Assembly (NCBI GenBank): GCA_039583875.1
Contig: CM077153.1
Coordinates: forward strand, 118,168,568 to 118,232,567
Reading direction: 5' to 3'
Source of the DNA: Platanthera guangdongensis
Lineage: Eukaryota; Streptophyta; Magnoliopsida; Asparagales; Orchidaceae
DNA: 64,000 bases
Of the stretch, positions 54,649 through 64,000 are shown in pieces; position 1 is the first letter of the stretch; every line of letters starts with the position of its first letter. The translations under genes and the position numbers were made by a program. The notes beneath the pieces are model-generated. The model searched no databases. It saw only the letters and a list, made by a program, of their open reading frames with translations, and was not told where the DNA came from.

Positions 54649-55878
54649 CTAACCTGAGATGACCTCAGTCGAAGTCTGAGCCTCCTCGGAAGAGATCACG
54701 TTAAGCTTCCCTTTGCCATTGTCCACACGCTGAGGCGGAGGTAAAGCCTGAAGTGGAACTGCCTGAAGAATAGGCTGGATCTGAGGACACGTAGCCTTGA
54801 TATGGCCCTTCTGGCCACACTGAAAGCAGACCTTATCCTTGGACCAGCACTGGGCAGCATCATGCCCGAGTCGCTTGCAAACAACACAGGAAACATCCCT
54901 CCTAGGAGCACCTTGAATGGCATGAACTTGCTCCTTGCTCTGAGCTCCCGCCTTCTTGAAACACCTCTCAACAGGGTTGCCTGACCGGCCACAGAAGCTA
55001 CACACTACCCGGCTCTTCTTTCCTGAAGCAACATCAAGTACCTGGGGGTTCTTCTCCTCAGCAGACTTTCTCTTGTCCTTCCTCATTTGCTGGCCTCTGC
55101 TCTTAGCGGTCTCAATTGCCTCCACTTTCAAAGCAGCCTCCACAACTCCTACATAAGTCACTGATCCATAAGCACTGGCTAACTGCTGAACCTCGCTCCT
55201 CAAGCTACCAAGGAACCGCTTGACTCGATCTGCTTCAACACTCACCAACCCAGGGGCAAACCTGCTCAACTTGCTGAACTCTATCTCGTACTCACTGACC
55301 GTGAGTTGTCTCTACTTCAGGTGAAGGAAGTCGTTCATAAGTCGGTCACGCTCGACCGAAGGCAAGCACTTCCTCAACAGCATCTCCTTGAACAATGTCC
55401 AAGAGCAACCAGCCACCAAGCTCTCCTTTTCCCTAAGCCACCAGCTCTTAGCCAAACCCTTTAGCTGATAGACGGCTATCATCACTCTCTGATCATCTGC
55501 CACACCGGAGTACGAGAACATCTCCTCCATGGAGATCAGCCAATCATCTATGACCATGAAATCTGCCTTCACATCATATGTAGGAGGGATAAGTCTCTAA
55601 AACTGAGAAATGAAGGCCATCTCCGCTGGCACCACCACTGGAGGCCTCATGGGAGTAGGAGGGGGAGGGGCAGCTGAACCCCCTACAGGGTCTTGCACTC
55701 CATGAGTCTGTCCCGCCTCAACTACCGCCAGAGACTGGATCTGGACCTGCATCTCCACCAACTGCCTGGTCAGGGAATCATTGCTCAATCGCAAGCTCTC
55801 GATCACCACATCACTCTGCGCTCCAGAAGTCTCACCCTCAGACAGGCGTGTCGATCTCGTCGAAGGACGTCTCGCCAT
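54649..55878 (-). pseudogene. gag: Gypsy-E gag with two in-frame UAG stops
   Basis: One frame runs from the ATG at 55878 (MARRPSTRSTRLSEGE) to 54649, about 409 codons, with UAG at 55599-55597 and at 55314-55312. The gag domain is clear (DDWLISMEEMFSYSGVADDQ, QLKGLAKSWW, LFKEMLLRKCLP, VSEYEIEFSKLSRFAP, VKRFLGSLRSEV). It is followed by a Lys-rich part and zinc knuckles: CVVCKRLGHDAAQC and CFQCGQKGHIKATC are complete CCHC motifs, and CSFCGRSGNPVERC is a variant. Two to three knuckles are common in this group. The N-terminal part before the first stop is a coiled-coil-like, Pro-rich leader. Confidence 0.93.
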
Positions 55879-56192
55879 CCTAAAATCATATCAACATTAG
55901 CCAAATCCTGGTACAATAGTTGGAACTAACTACAAGTACAGATAATACATACATAAATATGATCTTAAAACTGCTAAACTTGCTCTGGGAGTTTATTTGA
56001 ACCAAAAATGATGTTATGCCTAACCTAGGATGGTTAACCACCACCGTCTAACTCTTGTGCCTAGATCGGGAATGCATGAATTTATATTCTTTTTTTTTCT
56101 GATTTAAAACCATGTGTGTACATATGTCATCCTGCAAGTCTTTAACTTGGCACGTTGTGCTTATGCAATGTTATGCTATGCATGATTGTGCT

Positions 56193-56410
56193 ATGCATTC
56201 TAAAAAGGCCCTAATGCATGTCATGGGCGGCATACACATGAAAATGTTATCCATCCCATACTACATAACATTCTCATGCAACGAAAAGAAATGTGCTAGT
56301 CGCATTCATGTGGTGAGGTTATGCATCTCATACTACATAACCCTCACATGTTGCCCCTATGGTGGATCCATATACAGACACATATTATGCATCCCATACT
56401 ACATAATATG
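56193..56410 (-). other. Stem-loop cluster with a shared loop in the Gypsy-E leader
   Basis: Three stem-loops lie between primer site and gag. Pairs are 56237-56250 with 56265-56278, 56307-56322 with 56337-56350, and 56382-56389 with 56402-56409 (+ strand limits). All have a 14-nt loop that reads GTAGTATGGGATGC or a one-base variant in the sense of the element, while the stems differ. In stem 1 the only imperfect pair is G-U when read as the element RNA. A further hairpin, ATGCATT with AATGCAT (56193-56199 and 56213-56219), has another loop. The rest of the leader (55879-56192) shows no feature. Confidence 0.72.
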
Positions 56411-56555
56411 CCCCGTATACTTCATGTTATGCCATGAGTGTAGTGTTCGTGCTTCAGCCAAGACGTGCTGATGACATACCGGTGTGTGTATGATATGATG
56501 CTAAACTCCTAATACCTATAAGGAAAGGTTGCCCGACAAATTGTCAAGCAACCTC

Positions 56556-56567
56556 CCTCTGATACCA
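56556..56567 (-). other. Gypsy-E primer binding site
   Basis: On the - strand TGGTATCAGAGG begins two nucleotides after the 5' LTR end. It is the initiator tRNA-Met complement except for the last base, and this fixes the orientation of the element. Confidence 0.93.
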
Positions 56568-56569
56568 AC

Positions 56570-59491
56570 TGTCACAACCCGCATTTTTCTCCGAATTCAT
56601 GGAGTATCAGAGTATGAGAAAAACACGCGTCGTGATGCCACGTTGAGCAGGGGATAATTGTCGACGCTCAGGCGAACACCATCTAACAAGACTATGAAAG
56701 TTTCTTAAGTTTAATGATTAGAAAATCAGATATCTTTTAGAGGCCGTATCCCTCGGCTCAGTGGATCATCTAGTCCACAGTTTAAAACTATATTTATACG
56801 CAGCGGAAAATACTTTATTTATTGCTTTGACATCCTAAGAGAGTGCATAAGTGACCCCCGTGGTTAGTTTATACTATGCAAGACACTAAATTTATATCAT
56901 ATTATAAGTAGGGAAAACGTTCTTTTTACGTTACTTGGGAAGTAGTGTATGAGTTTATAAAACATGCTGATCATGAGATATACATATAGTAGTGTTTTAG
57001 GTTTAAAAGTAACTAGCAACCTAGCATAAAATTTCCCAAGAACAAGTAGACTATCTCCAGAAAAGTTAGCAGTAAAAGAAACATATTTAGTATCATAAGG
57101 TAAAACTACCAGAGGGTGCCAACAAACTGACACGAACCCACTGGCAAGTATGTATGTCTGTAAGAAAAAGAAGGAAAACTACCTCACAAAAGTAAGAGAA
57201 AGATCACTACAACTCAAGGGATCACCAGCAACACCACAGCAAATTTAGCCGCCCACCCGGCTACTAATCAAAACCTGAGGCATTCAGAAAAGGAAAGAAT
57301 TCCTCAGCAAGCGAAACAAGAAAATCTGAACTATGGCATTAAATTTCAATGGAATAAGAGAGTAAGTAAGCAAGACAGTAAAAAGCAAACACTGTCCAGA
57401 GTAAACCAAAAGTACACCAAACACCAAGCAACAACATCAAGCCCTGCTAAAATCCTGCAGTGGCTACAAGGCAAAAGGCAAAGAAAAACTTGCCACCATA
57501 TGCTGCATTCTACCAGGAAGAAACACCTAACAATCCTAATTTGTGAGTTAATGACAGTAGTAAACAGTAATGCTCCTGAGTTGGTGACCAAAAACAGTCC
57601 CCCAAACAAACAGTTTCAACAAAAGCATAAGTTTTCACTATCGGCACAAAACCACCACAAATCCAGCCCGTACCTGGAATAAAATGGGTGGCGGCCACAA
57701 CAAATGTCCAGCCCATACCCGAGACCAAAAAAAAAGTGGCGGCCACAGCTCACACACAAAACATCCCGCTCCTTTACAGCGTCAAAACACCACTACCTGC
57801 CATAACCAACGATTCGGCCCTCAAAACAAAGGAAGAACGAAAGGCCGACAAGATATTTCCCCTAGGAGGTAATCACTCGGGAAGAAAGATAATTGAAAGG
57901 AAATAAAAATTTTGCCTACAGGAATCGTCGAACGCAGCTCGACGATTTTCGTCGAGCGCAGGAACAAAATCGCCGAACGAAGCAAAATCGTCGAGCGCAG
58001 CTCGACGATTTTCGTTGAATCATGGGCCACGGGCAATCGTCGAACTCCGTTCAACGATTTCCCTTTCACCGAATGAAGGTCACGGGAAAAATCGTCGAAC
58101 TCCGTTCGATTACTTTCCGATAAATGCAGGTCAAGGGAAAAACAGACCACGGGGAAAGTATTGTCGAACGCCGTTCGATGTTTTTTTCCCTTCGTCGAAC
58201 AGAGGTCACTGGAAAATCATCGAACTCCATTTGACGATTTCCGTTAGACCCAGAACTAAGGCTCGTCGTCGAGTTCCGCTCGACGATAATCGACGAACCC
58301 AGATCGACGATTTCCTTCGATCTGGCTACAATGAGTGCACAGTAATTCTGAACCTCCTACTTCGTTTCCGTCCAACTTCTTAGCCTAATTCAAACCTATT
58401 ACTGGCGATTTAAGTATAAAATCTCACTGTTATTGGATTCTAGGGTTGAAAGGCTAATGTCTACCCAAACAGAGGTTTTAACAGTGAACCATTTGAATGA
58501 TTAACAGGAAACAGTTTGATAAAACAGACAAGGTTACAGCACTCCAGCCAAAGGCATAAGTTTTAGAACTTGAGAGAATGCAAACAGAAACTTAAAGGGG
58601 CATTATGGTTAATGATTTACATGCTTTTGACGGAAAAACATAGTAAGATATCAATCTCAGGAAAACAGGGAGAAGAAAACTTGGCAAGCGCAGGACCACC
58701 ACTTGCCTCAAATCCAGAGATTAACTCGCACAACCCTTCCTCTCTCTCTCGGCTCCAGCCGCAACAGCACCTAAACAGTATCTAAGGTTTTAATGGCGGA
58801 AAAGGTTCAAAACAAAAATTCTGAGTCCTCTAAAAACACCACGAAAATTGAATCTCTTACCTTAGGAATGAAGGTCTAGGCGAGAGCACTCCAAATCCGC
58901 TTTCAGAATCGAATTCCGTCCACTATCGCTCCCAAAATCAGCGTCTGAAGGGTATAGGGTTGACGGTTTTCTTCCTCTCGATCAGGCAGCGGTTTCTCTC
59001 TCATAGAAGGAGACAATGAATAGTCTCGTTTATCTCTTAAGGCTATATATATGATGCATGGATACGTCTTTTCAACCTAACTGCCACCTAAAACCACTCA
59101 TTTCAAACTTTTTAAATTAATTAATCATTACATCTATTATTATTAACACACCAAAATGACGCAAAAACCGAACCACCTCGGAATCCGACGAAATTCACAT
59201 CGTAGTTAAACACCCACGCTACGAACGCAATGACGAAGTCGAAATCAACTTTCGACGAACAAAACTCAGGTTATCACTACCCTAAGCCAAAACACAAGCA
59301 TCCCCCGAGAGGCCTCACCAGTCACTAAAATAGACCCGGCTTGCTAGAAGATCTTGCCAAAAAGACTACCGATAACCATACAAGGAACCAAAAGAGCTAA
59401 GACCATGCTCTAACAAACGGCACATGTCGGAAACGCATCAACGTAATGCCAAACGAGAATTAAATAATCACAGAAAATCGGTGGCGTTACA
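56570..59491 (-). repeat. Gypsy-E 5' LTR
   Basis: In the sense of the element it starts TGTAACGCCACC at 59491 and ends GGGTTGTGACA at 56570, giving 2922 bp. A TATATATAG box is near 59048. The hairpin array (57922-58312) lies 730 to 1130 nt after this box, thus inside the transcribed part if this box is used. It is a direct repeat of 48144-51094. Confidence 0.94.
57922..58312. repeat. TCGTCGA hairpin array in the Gypsy-E 5' LTR
   Basis: This is the counterpart of 49496-49885. It has the same units, with several single-base differences, mostly at CG steps (for example TTCGATTACTT against TTCGACGATTT). Confidence 0.9.
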
Positions 59492-59496
59492 TTCCG

Positions 59497-60162
59497 ATAC
59501 ACAAACATGGGTAGGGACACGCCCGTGTCCCTACCCGTGTCCACATGATACGGCCGTGTTCTCTGGTCGTGTCCTCCTCTAGACACGCCTCGTCGAGCTC
59601 AACTCGACATACACGGGTAGGGACACGCCCGTGTATCTACCCGTATCCTTCTCGGGGTACACTTCGTCGATCTCAACTCAACGCACATGGGTAGGGACAC
59701 GCCCGTGTCTCTACCTGTTTCATCTTCACACGGTAGTGACACGCCCGTGTCACTACCTGTTTCCTTCTCTGGGACAACTCGAGTCATCGACTCAAGAGTT
59801 GGTTGGATAGACACGGGTAGGGACACACCCGTGTCTCTACCCATGTCCTTCACGGGAATAGTGGTTTTGCTTACACGGGTAGGGGCATACCGTGTCCCTA
59901 CCGTGCCATTATGCACACGGGTAGTGACACGCCCGTGTCACTACCCGCGTCCTTCTCTGGACATACTCGAGTCATCTACTCGAGAGTTGGCCTCTCCCAC
60001 ACAGGTAGGGACACGCCCGTGTCTCTACCTGTGTCCTATTCTGTACTGATTTCTCCTCCAATTTTCAAGTGCATCCCTGTTGCCAGCACTTCCCTGAACC
60101 CAAGTCAGCTCTCCTGACTCAAAAATGCGCACAAAGGTCCTGGTGTGAATCGGGACGTTACA
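59497..60162 (-). mobile_element. Solo LTR D, right part (5' part in its own orientation) with hairpin array
   Basis: This part starts (in the sense of D) with TGTAACGTCCCG at 60162. Eight hairpin units lie between about 59505 and 60040. The best has 13-nt arms GGGTAGGGACACG and CGTGTCCCTACCC around CC, and its inner core is CACGGGCGTG read on the - strand. ACTCGAGT-type palindromes lie between units. No gene is present. Confidence 0.88.
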
Positions 60163-60167
60163 TTATG

Positions 60168-61115
60168 TATGGCCTACTTACTGTGAGATATAACAGGGAC
60201 CCAACAATGCCCCTATATAGTTTTTAATCAACAGGCTTGCCATGTTCATCAGAGTCAATCACAGCATTAGAAGTCATGGGTATTTTCTTTGCTAAGACAT
60301 CTAACATCCCAAACTTTTTGATTAGCTCCTTAGCATACTTGGACTAGGATATGAAGATGCCATCAGTACGTTTCTTCACTTGGAGGCCAAGGAAGTAAGA
60401 GAGCTCACCCATGCTACTCATTTCAAACTTGGAATGCATTAGGTCAGAGAACCTCTTGCATAGTTTGGAATCAGTAGAGCCAAAAATAATGTCATCTACA
60501 TAAATTTGTACTAATAAGATTTGATCCTTATGAAGTCTAGTGAACAATATCCTATATACTATGCCCCTAGAGAATTTATGCTCTAGAAGAAAGCTAGCTA
60601 AAGTTTCATACCAAGCACTTGGAGCTTGTTTTAGACCATATAGAGCCTTATGCAATTTAAAGACATAAGAAGGATGGGTTGGAAAAATAAAACCTGGTGG
60701 TTGCTCCACATAAGCCTCCTCTTTAAGTTCACCATTTAAGAATGCACTCTTAACATCCATTTGATATACTTTGAACTTCTTTTAGGCAGTATAAGCAAGG
60801 AAGATTCTTATTGCTTCCAGCCTTACAACAGGTGCAAATGTCTAGTCATAGTCAATGCCTTCCTCTTTTCTATAGCCTTGAGCAACTAGCCTTGCCTTGT
60901 TCTTGATGATAATACCTTAGGTATATAATTTTATTTCTGAATACCCATTTAGTTTCAATGACTGGGTAGTCTTGGGGTCTTGGAACTAAATTCCAAACTC
61001 TACATCTCTCAAACTGGTTGAGCTCCTCGTGCATTGCAATAATCCATTGTAGATCTTGCTCAACATCTTTTATGGATTGGGGCTCAGTTTGAGATATGAA
61101 GCAGGCATGCATCAA
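60168..61115 (-). pseudogene. pol: Copia-3 reverse transcriptase
   Basis: Reading leftwards, MMHACFISQTEPQSI and WIIAMHEELNQFER lead to ETKWVFRNK. After a frameshift near 60900 the RT continues with [35 protein letters not shown], the intact catalytic [11 protein letters not shown] and [23 protein letters not shown] at about 60344 and a stop near 60225 follow. The gene is cut at SRPYIM by solo LTR D and resumes at 45398. Unlike Copia-2 it keeps YVDD. Confidence 0.92.
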
Positions 61116-61250
61116 GTCTTGGTTGAGTTGATGCCTGGTCTACACACCTGCTGACATGTCTCCAATCACCTGAGATATATGATGATCTCTAAGTGTGACA
61201 AACTCAGTAGGTGGAGTTAGCTCAGCAACAGCTTCGTGAATTAATTCCTC

Positions 61251-62364
61251 TTATGGAATTATGGGAGCTGTTATTTGTTCAAAATCCACTTTAGTGGATT
61301 CATCTTCACTGTATTCATTTATATGTGGAGAGGGATTTGCAACAGTCTCATTTGTGAGGGTCAACTCATCCAACTTCTCACACAAGTGTGGTACTTGCAA
61401 AGTTTCACTGGTAGAAGGATTCTTCTCCTTGTAAGACATGTTAGTTTCATCAAATGATATATGTACAGTCTCTTCCATTTTCATAGTAGATTTATTATAT
61501 ATCCTATATGCCTTACTGACTTGGAAAAATCATAGAAAAATTCTCATTGTAGCCTTGGCTTCAAACTTTCTAAGATAATTCTTGTCATTGTTATGAATGT
61601 AGCTTAAACAACCAAAAATTCTAAAGTAATCTACTTTAGGTTGTTTCCCTTTAAGTAATTCATAGGGAGTCTTGCCTTTAAGCTTATATATCAGGATCCT
61701 ATTCAGTACATAATTTATTGTGCTTACAGCCTCTGCTCAAAAGGATAGTGGCAAGTAAGCATCTGCAAGTAATGTGCCTACAGCTTCAATCAGGGTCCTG
61801 TTTTTCCATTCTGCACCCAATTTTATTGAGGAGTTCGAGGAGCAGAGAGATAATGCATGATACCTCATAGAATTCTTGCATGGGAAGAGACTCAAACTCA
61901 GTACCATGTTCAGTTTTGATCAATACGACTAGAGTAGAATACTCAATCCTTATGCTCTTAAAAAAATTTGTAAGAACCTTAAAGTTATCAGACTTGTTCC
62001 TCAAGAAGAACACCCAAGTGAACCTTGAGAAGTCATCAGCAATCATTAAGGTATAATACTTCCCTCCCAGGCTCTGTACAATAATGGGTCCAAAAAGATC
62101 CATATGGAGCAAATATAGAATCCTAGGTGAATCACTCTTATTAAGTGACTTAAAACCGTTTTTGGTTTGCTTGCCTAATTGACAAGCCCTGGAAAGGCTT
62201 TCCTTCTTGTAGAGGCAAGAAGGCAATCCTCTAACAAGGTTATCCCTAGAGAGTTTAGCAATATTTTTCAGATTAATATGTCCTAATCTCTTATGCCAAA
62301 GTTCATTGTTGTTGCTAATTTGATTAAACAGACATATTTCTGACTTCGCAAACTTAAAGTTCAC
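61251..62364 (-). pseudogene. pol: Copia-3 integrase
   Basis: The zinc domain ([32 protein letters not shown]) is followed by the core with MDLFGPIIVQSLGGKYYTL. The second catalytic site reads KTEHGTEF instead of SDHGTEF, so Asp is replaced by Glu. The region of the catalytic Glu is shifted out of frame (about 61810). Further pieces include [28 protein letters not shown] and [15 protein letters not shown]. An acidic linker with HINEYSEDESTKVDFEQ leads to the RT. The gene has several stops and is inactive. Confidence 0.88.
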
Positions 62365-62378
62365 TACATAAATGTTTA

Positions 62379-62663
62379 CTACTCTAGTCCAATTAACACA
62401 ACTTGGTTATCTACTAAAGTAATAATACAGGAGGATTTATTAAATGATACCTGAAACCTTTCATCACATAATTGACTTATGGATATTAGGTTGTGATTCA
62501 GTCCACTTACATATGCTATCTTCCTGAAAGTGACAGCTCCAATTTTAACCTTCTCATATCCTTCAGTTTGGCCATAATTGGAGTCACCAAATATTACTTT
62601 TAGACCTAGCTTGGACTTATAGTTGATTAGGTATCCTTGATGCCAGTCATGTGCTTTGAACAA
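62379..62663 (-). pseudogene. pol: Copia-3 protease
   Basis: The protease downstream part is readable ([39 protein letters not shown]) and matches the Copia-2 protease. The active site region (WYLDSGCSK in Copia-2) is just upstream at about 62680-62660, in a broken frame. Confidence 0.85.
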
Positions 62664-62699
62664 CCACTATCCAGGTACCATTGTTCCTCTGTGGCGGGA

Positions 62700-63549
62700 T
62701 AGTCTTTCACCTACATTTAAACAAATTAGATATTCTTGAACCAGGTTACCTTAGGTCCTTGTTTCTTTTCATAATTAAAACTAGAAATATAAGAATTTTC
62801 AGGTTGGTTCTTATATCCAAGGGGATGAAATTTTCTTGGTGGAATTATCCACTGATTAAATTGGTTAATGAAAGATCTTGGTTGATTATAAGTTGTAAGA
62901 AAATTTGAGTTTCAATTAAATTGAACTGGGATCGACGAATCTTGATAAGTTCGTCGATCTATGTTCAACGGAAAGGGATGAGTTCGTCAAACTCCGCTCA
63001 GAGAATGAAGGTATTCATTTTCTGTGCCCCAAAATCGTCGATCACAGTTCGAAGAAGTGTATTGGTTTCGTCGATCGTAGTTCAACGAATAATTATAGCA
63101 GAATTCTGCGTTCAGAGTACGTCGATTGGAGTTTGACGAACTGTATGCATTTCGTCGGTCTGAGTTCGATGAAAACTGTTGAACACAGTTTTTATAAGAT
63201 TTCTTATTTTTCTTTCTCTTTTTCTTGGTCTTCTGAGTGACTTTAATTGGTTGATTATCTTCATTTAGCTTTTCTTTACCCTTTTCTGTTATGAATTTTA
63301 TAGGGGTTGTCAGAATGTTTTTTTGAAGGAGATGAGGTTGGCTTGATGAAGCACCTAAGCCCAGCTTGCCAATTAGTCTGTCATTTACTATGCTTGTGAT
63401 GTCCATCAGCATGATGCTTCTCCCATTTTGGGATTCTTCAAGTTGCCTTGTCTCAACTAATTCTGATTTTAGTGACATGATTTGTTCAGTTGCAATAGTT
63501 AGTTCATCCTTTAATTTGATGTTTTCAGATAGAAGATTGTCTTGTTCAG
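62700..63549 (-). pseudogene. gag: Copia-3 gag, C-terminal part
   Basis: The readable part starts SITEQDNLLSENIKLKDEL at about 63549 and contains the coiled-coil-like segment and RSIMLMDITS, as in Copia-2 gag. A Lys-rich stretch (KKKRKKNKKSYK) and SSNSDRRN-type peptide repeats follow; the repeats translate the hairpin array at 62928-63180. The N-terminal gag domain and zinc knuckle are missing, since unrelated sequence starts at about 63550. Confidence 0.85.
62928..63180. repeat. TCGTCGA hairpin array inside Copia-3 gag
   Basis: Units such as TTCGTCGATCTATGTTCAACG and TTCGTCGATCGTAGTTCAACGAA occur about six times. The place in gag is the same as in Copia-2 (14424-14645), although the arms have decayed. 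Confidence 0.85.
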
Positions 63550-64000
63550 TTATTGATGGCGATGGCCACCACGACGGCCAACTGGGTGAAGATGATGACG
63601 TCCATGGCGGTGTTGCCGTGGCAAAAGATGACGACGTCCATGGCGGTGTTGCCGTGGCAGAAGATGACGACGATGCTCCTCCAACAAAAGACTTGCGGCG
63701 CCGTAGCGGGCACGGCTACAATCTTCGCCCACGCAACAAAAATTAAGAGTTAAATTTATTTTACTAGTGGTCTGCATTTATCTTTTATATGTGGTATTTG
63801 AAACTATGTTGTTTTCTATCATTTCATTTTGGAACAATATTTTATTTTGGGCTGCTAATAGCCACATGATTGTAAGCCTTATATAAGCCCAAGTTTTCAT
63901 TTGTTATGAGATTATTATTGAGATCAAAGAAAAATTGCTTGCCTAACCCTAATCCTCCTTCCCTCCTCCTCTTGGCCGCCGCCCCCCTCTAGGCTCCACC
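63550..64000 (+). other. Unrelated sequence joined to Copia-3: short Asp/Gly-rich frame and LTR-like end
   Basis: From 63550 a + strand frame runs to a stop at 63746 with a repeated DDVHGGVAVA block and the end GHGYNLRPRNKN. The block repeat is 33 bp (DDDVHGGVAVA twice). After it come an AT-rich stretch, TTATATAAGCC at about 63880, GAGATTATTATTGAGATCAAAG and CTAACCCTAATCCTCC...GCCGCCGCC. The latter part looks like a TATA box and leader of another copia-type LTR that continues beyond the window. I do not recognise the protein. Confidence 0.4.

Larger units (their letters stand above)
48144..59491 (-). mobile_element. Gypsy-E: complete Tekay/Del-type chromovirus
   Basis: Two LTRs (48144-51094 and 56570-59491), a tRNA-Met primer site, gag, protease, RT, RNase H, integrase with a chromodomain-like end, and a purine tract are all present on the - strand. 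The flanks TTCCG (48139-48143 and 59492-59496) are the target duplication. Removing the element joins the two halves of solo LTR D. Every coding part has at least one stop or frameshift, except the integrase, which has a 401-codon open frame. The LTR pair differs by several small indels and substitutions. Confidence 0.96.
39852..63549 (-). mobile_element. Copia-3: SIRE/Maximus-type Ty1/copia element, split by D and Gypsy-E
   Basis: On the - strand the order is gag, PR, INT, RT (63549 to 60168), then the inserted block 45404-60162, then RNase H, a hairpin spacer, the last ORF, a purine tract and the 3' LTR (39852-41406). It is a relative of Copia-2. Its left end at 39852 lies in LTR F after TATAC. 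Its right end is missing: at about 63549 gag is cut and unrelated sequence begins, so the 5' LTR is not in the window. Confidence 0.92.

Noticed and set aside
45404..60162. Single large element bounded by TTATG with LTRs at 45.4 kb and 60.1 kb.
   Set aside because: The two ends are not direct repeats of each other. Removal of Gypsy-E leaves one continuous LTR, so this is a solo LTR with an insertion.

Overview
The window is plant nuclear DNA, almost certainly from a repeat-rich angiosperm intergenic region, and I see no host gene in it. Nearly every base belongs to an LTR retrotransposon or a fragment of one. The evidence is Ty1/copia pol of the SIRE/Maximus type with an extra ORF after pol, Ty3/gypsy pol of the Tat and chromovirus types, primer binding sites matching initiator tRNA-Met (TGGTATCA...), purine tracts such as AGGGGGAGA, and 5-bp target duplications. 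The species cannot be told from the sequence. Element names below are local labels.

Nest 1 (1-31451). The oldest layer is Gypsy-B, a Tat-lineage element on the + strand. It is seen as an RT piece (10612-11130), RT tail, RNase H and integrase (23236-25676), about 18 copies of an 86-bp tandem repeat (25764-27332), two antisense accessory genes each with its own TATA box (27853-30627), and a probable 3' LTR ending at 31451. Copia-2 (11131-23235, TSD CCTAG) sits in its RT gene. Gypsy-A (to 10611), a gag-only derivative, lies against its RT. Copia-1 (to 6561) is inserted in the 5' LTR of Gypsy-A.

Nest 2 (31452-64000). AT-rich DNA is followed by an LTR-like block G, a truncated copia LTR H and a decayed Gypsy-C gag-PR-RT on the - strand. 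Then comes LTR F (36144-39851), cut by Copia-3 (- strand, 39852 to about 63549). A solo LTR D (TSD TTATG) sits in the RT/RNase H gene of Copia-3. Gypsy-E (48144-59491, - strand, TSD TTCCG), a chromovirus with both LTRs and all domains, sits inside D. A further LTR-like sequence starts near 63550.

The most striking signal is not a gene. Eight LTRs from copia and gypsy families carry dense arrays of short perfect or near-perfect inverted repeats, in most cases just upstream of a TATA box. Three families share the core CACGGGCGTG but have different, still self-complementary, flanking arms. Two copia elements and Gypsy-E share TCGTCGA...TCGACGA hairpins. F and D have alignable downstream LTR halves but unrelated upstream arrays. 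In the copia elements the same array recurs before the ORF that follows pol, together with a TATA box in Copia-1 and Copia-2, and also inside gag. Separately, F, D and Gypsy-E carry clusters of hairpins whose loops hold related words (GTATGGGA or GTATGAG) on stems that differ but still pair.

All coding parts are damaged to some degree by stops, frameshifts or catalytic substitutions, so functions below are those of the families, not of active proteins.
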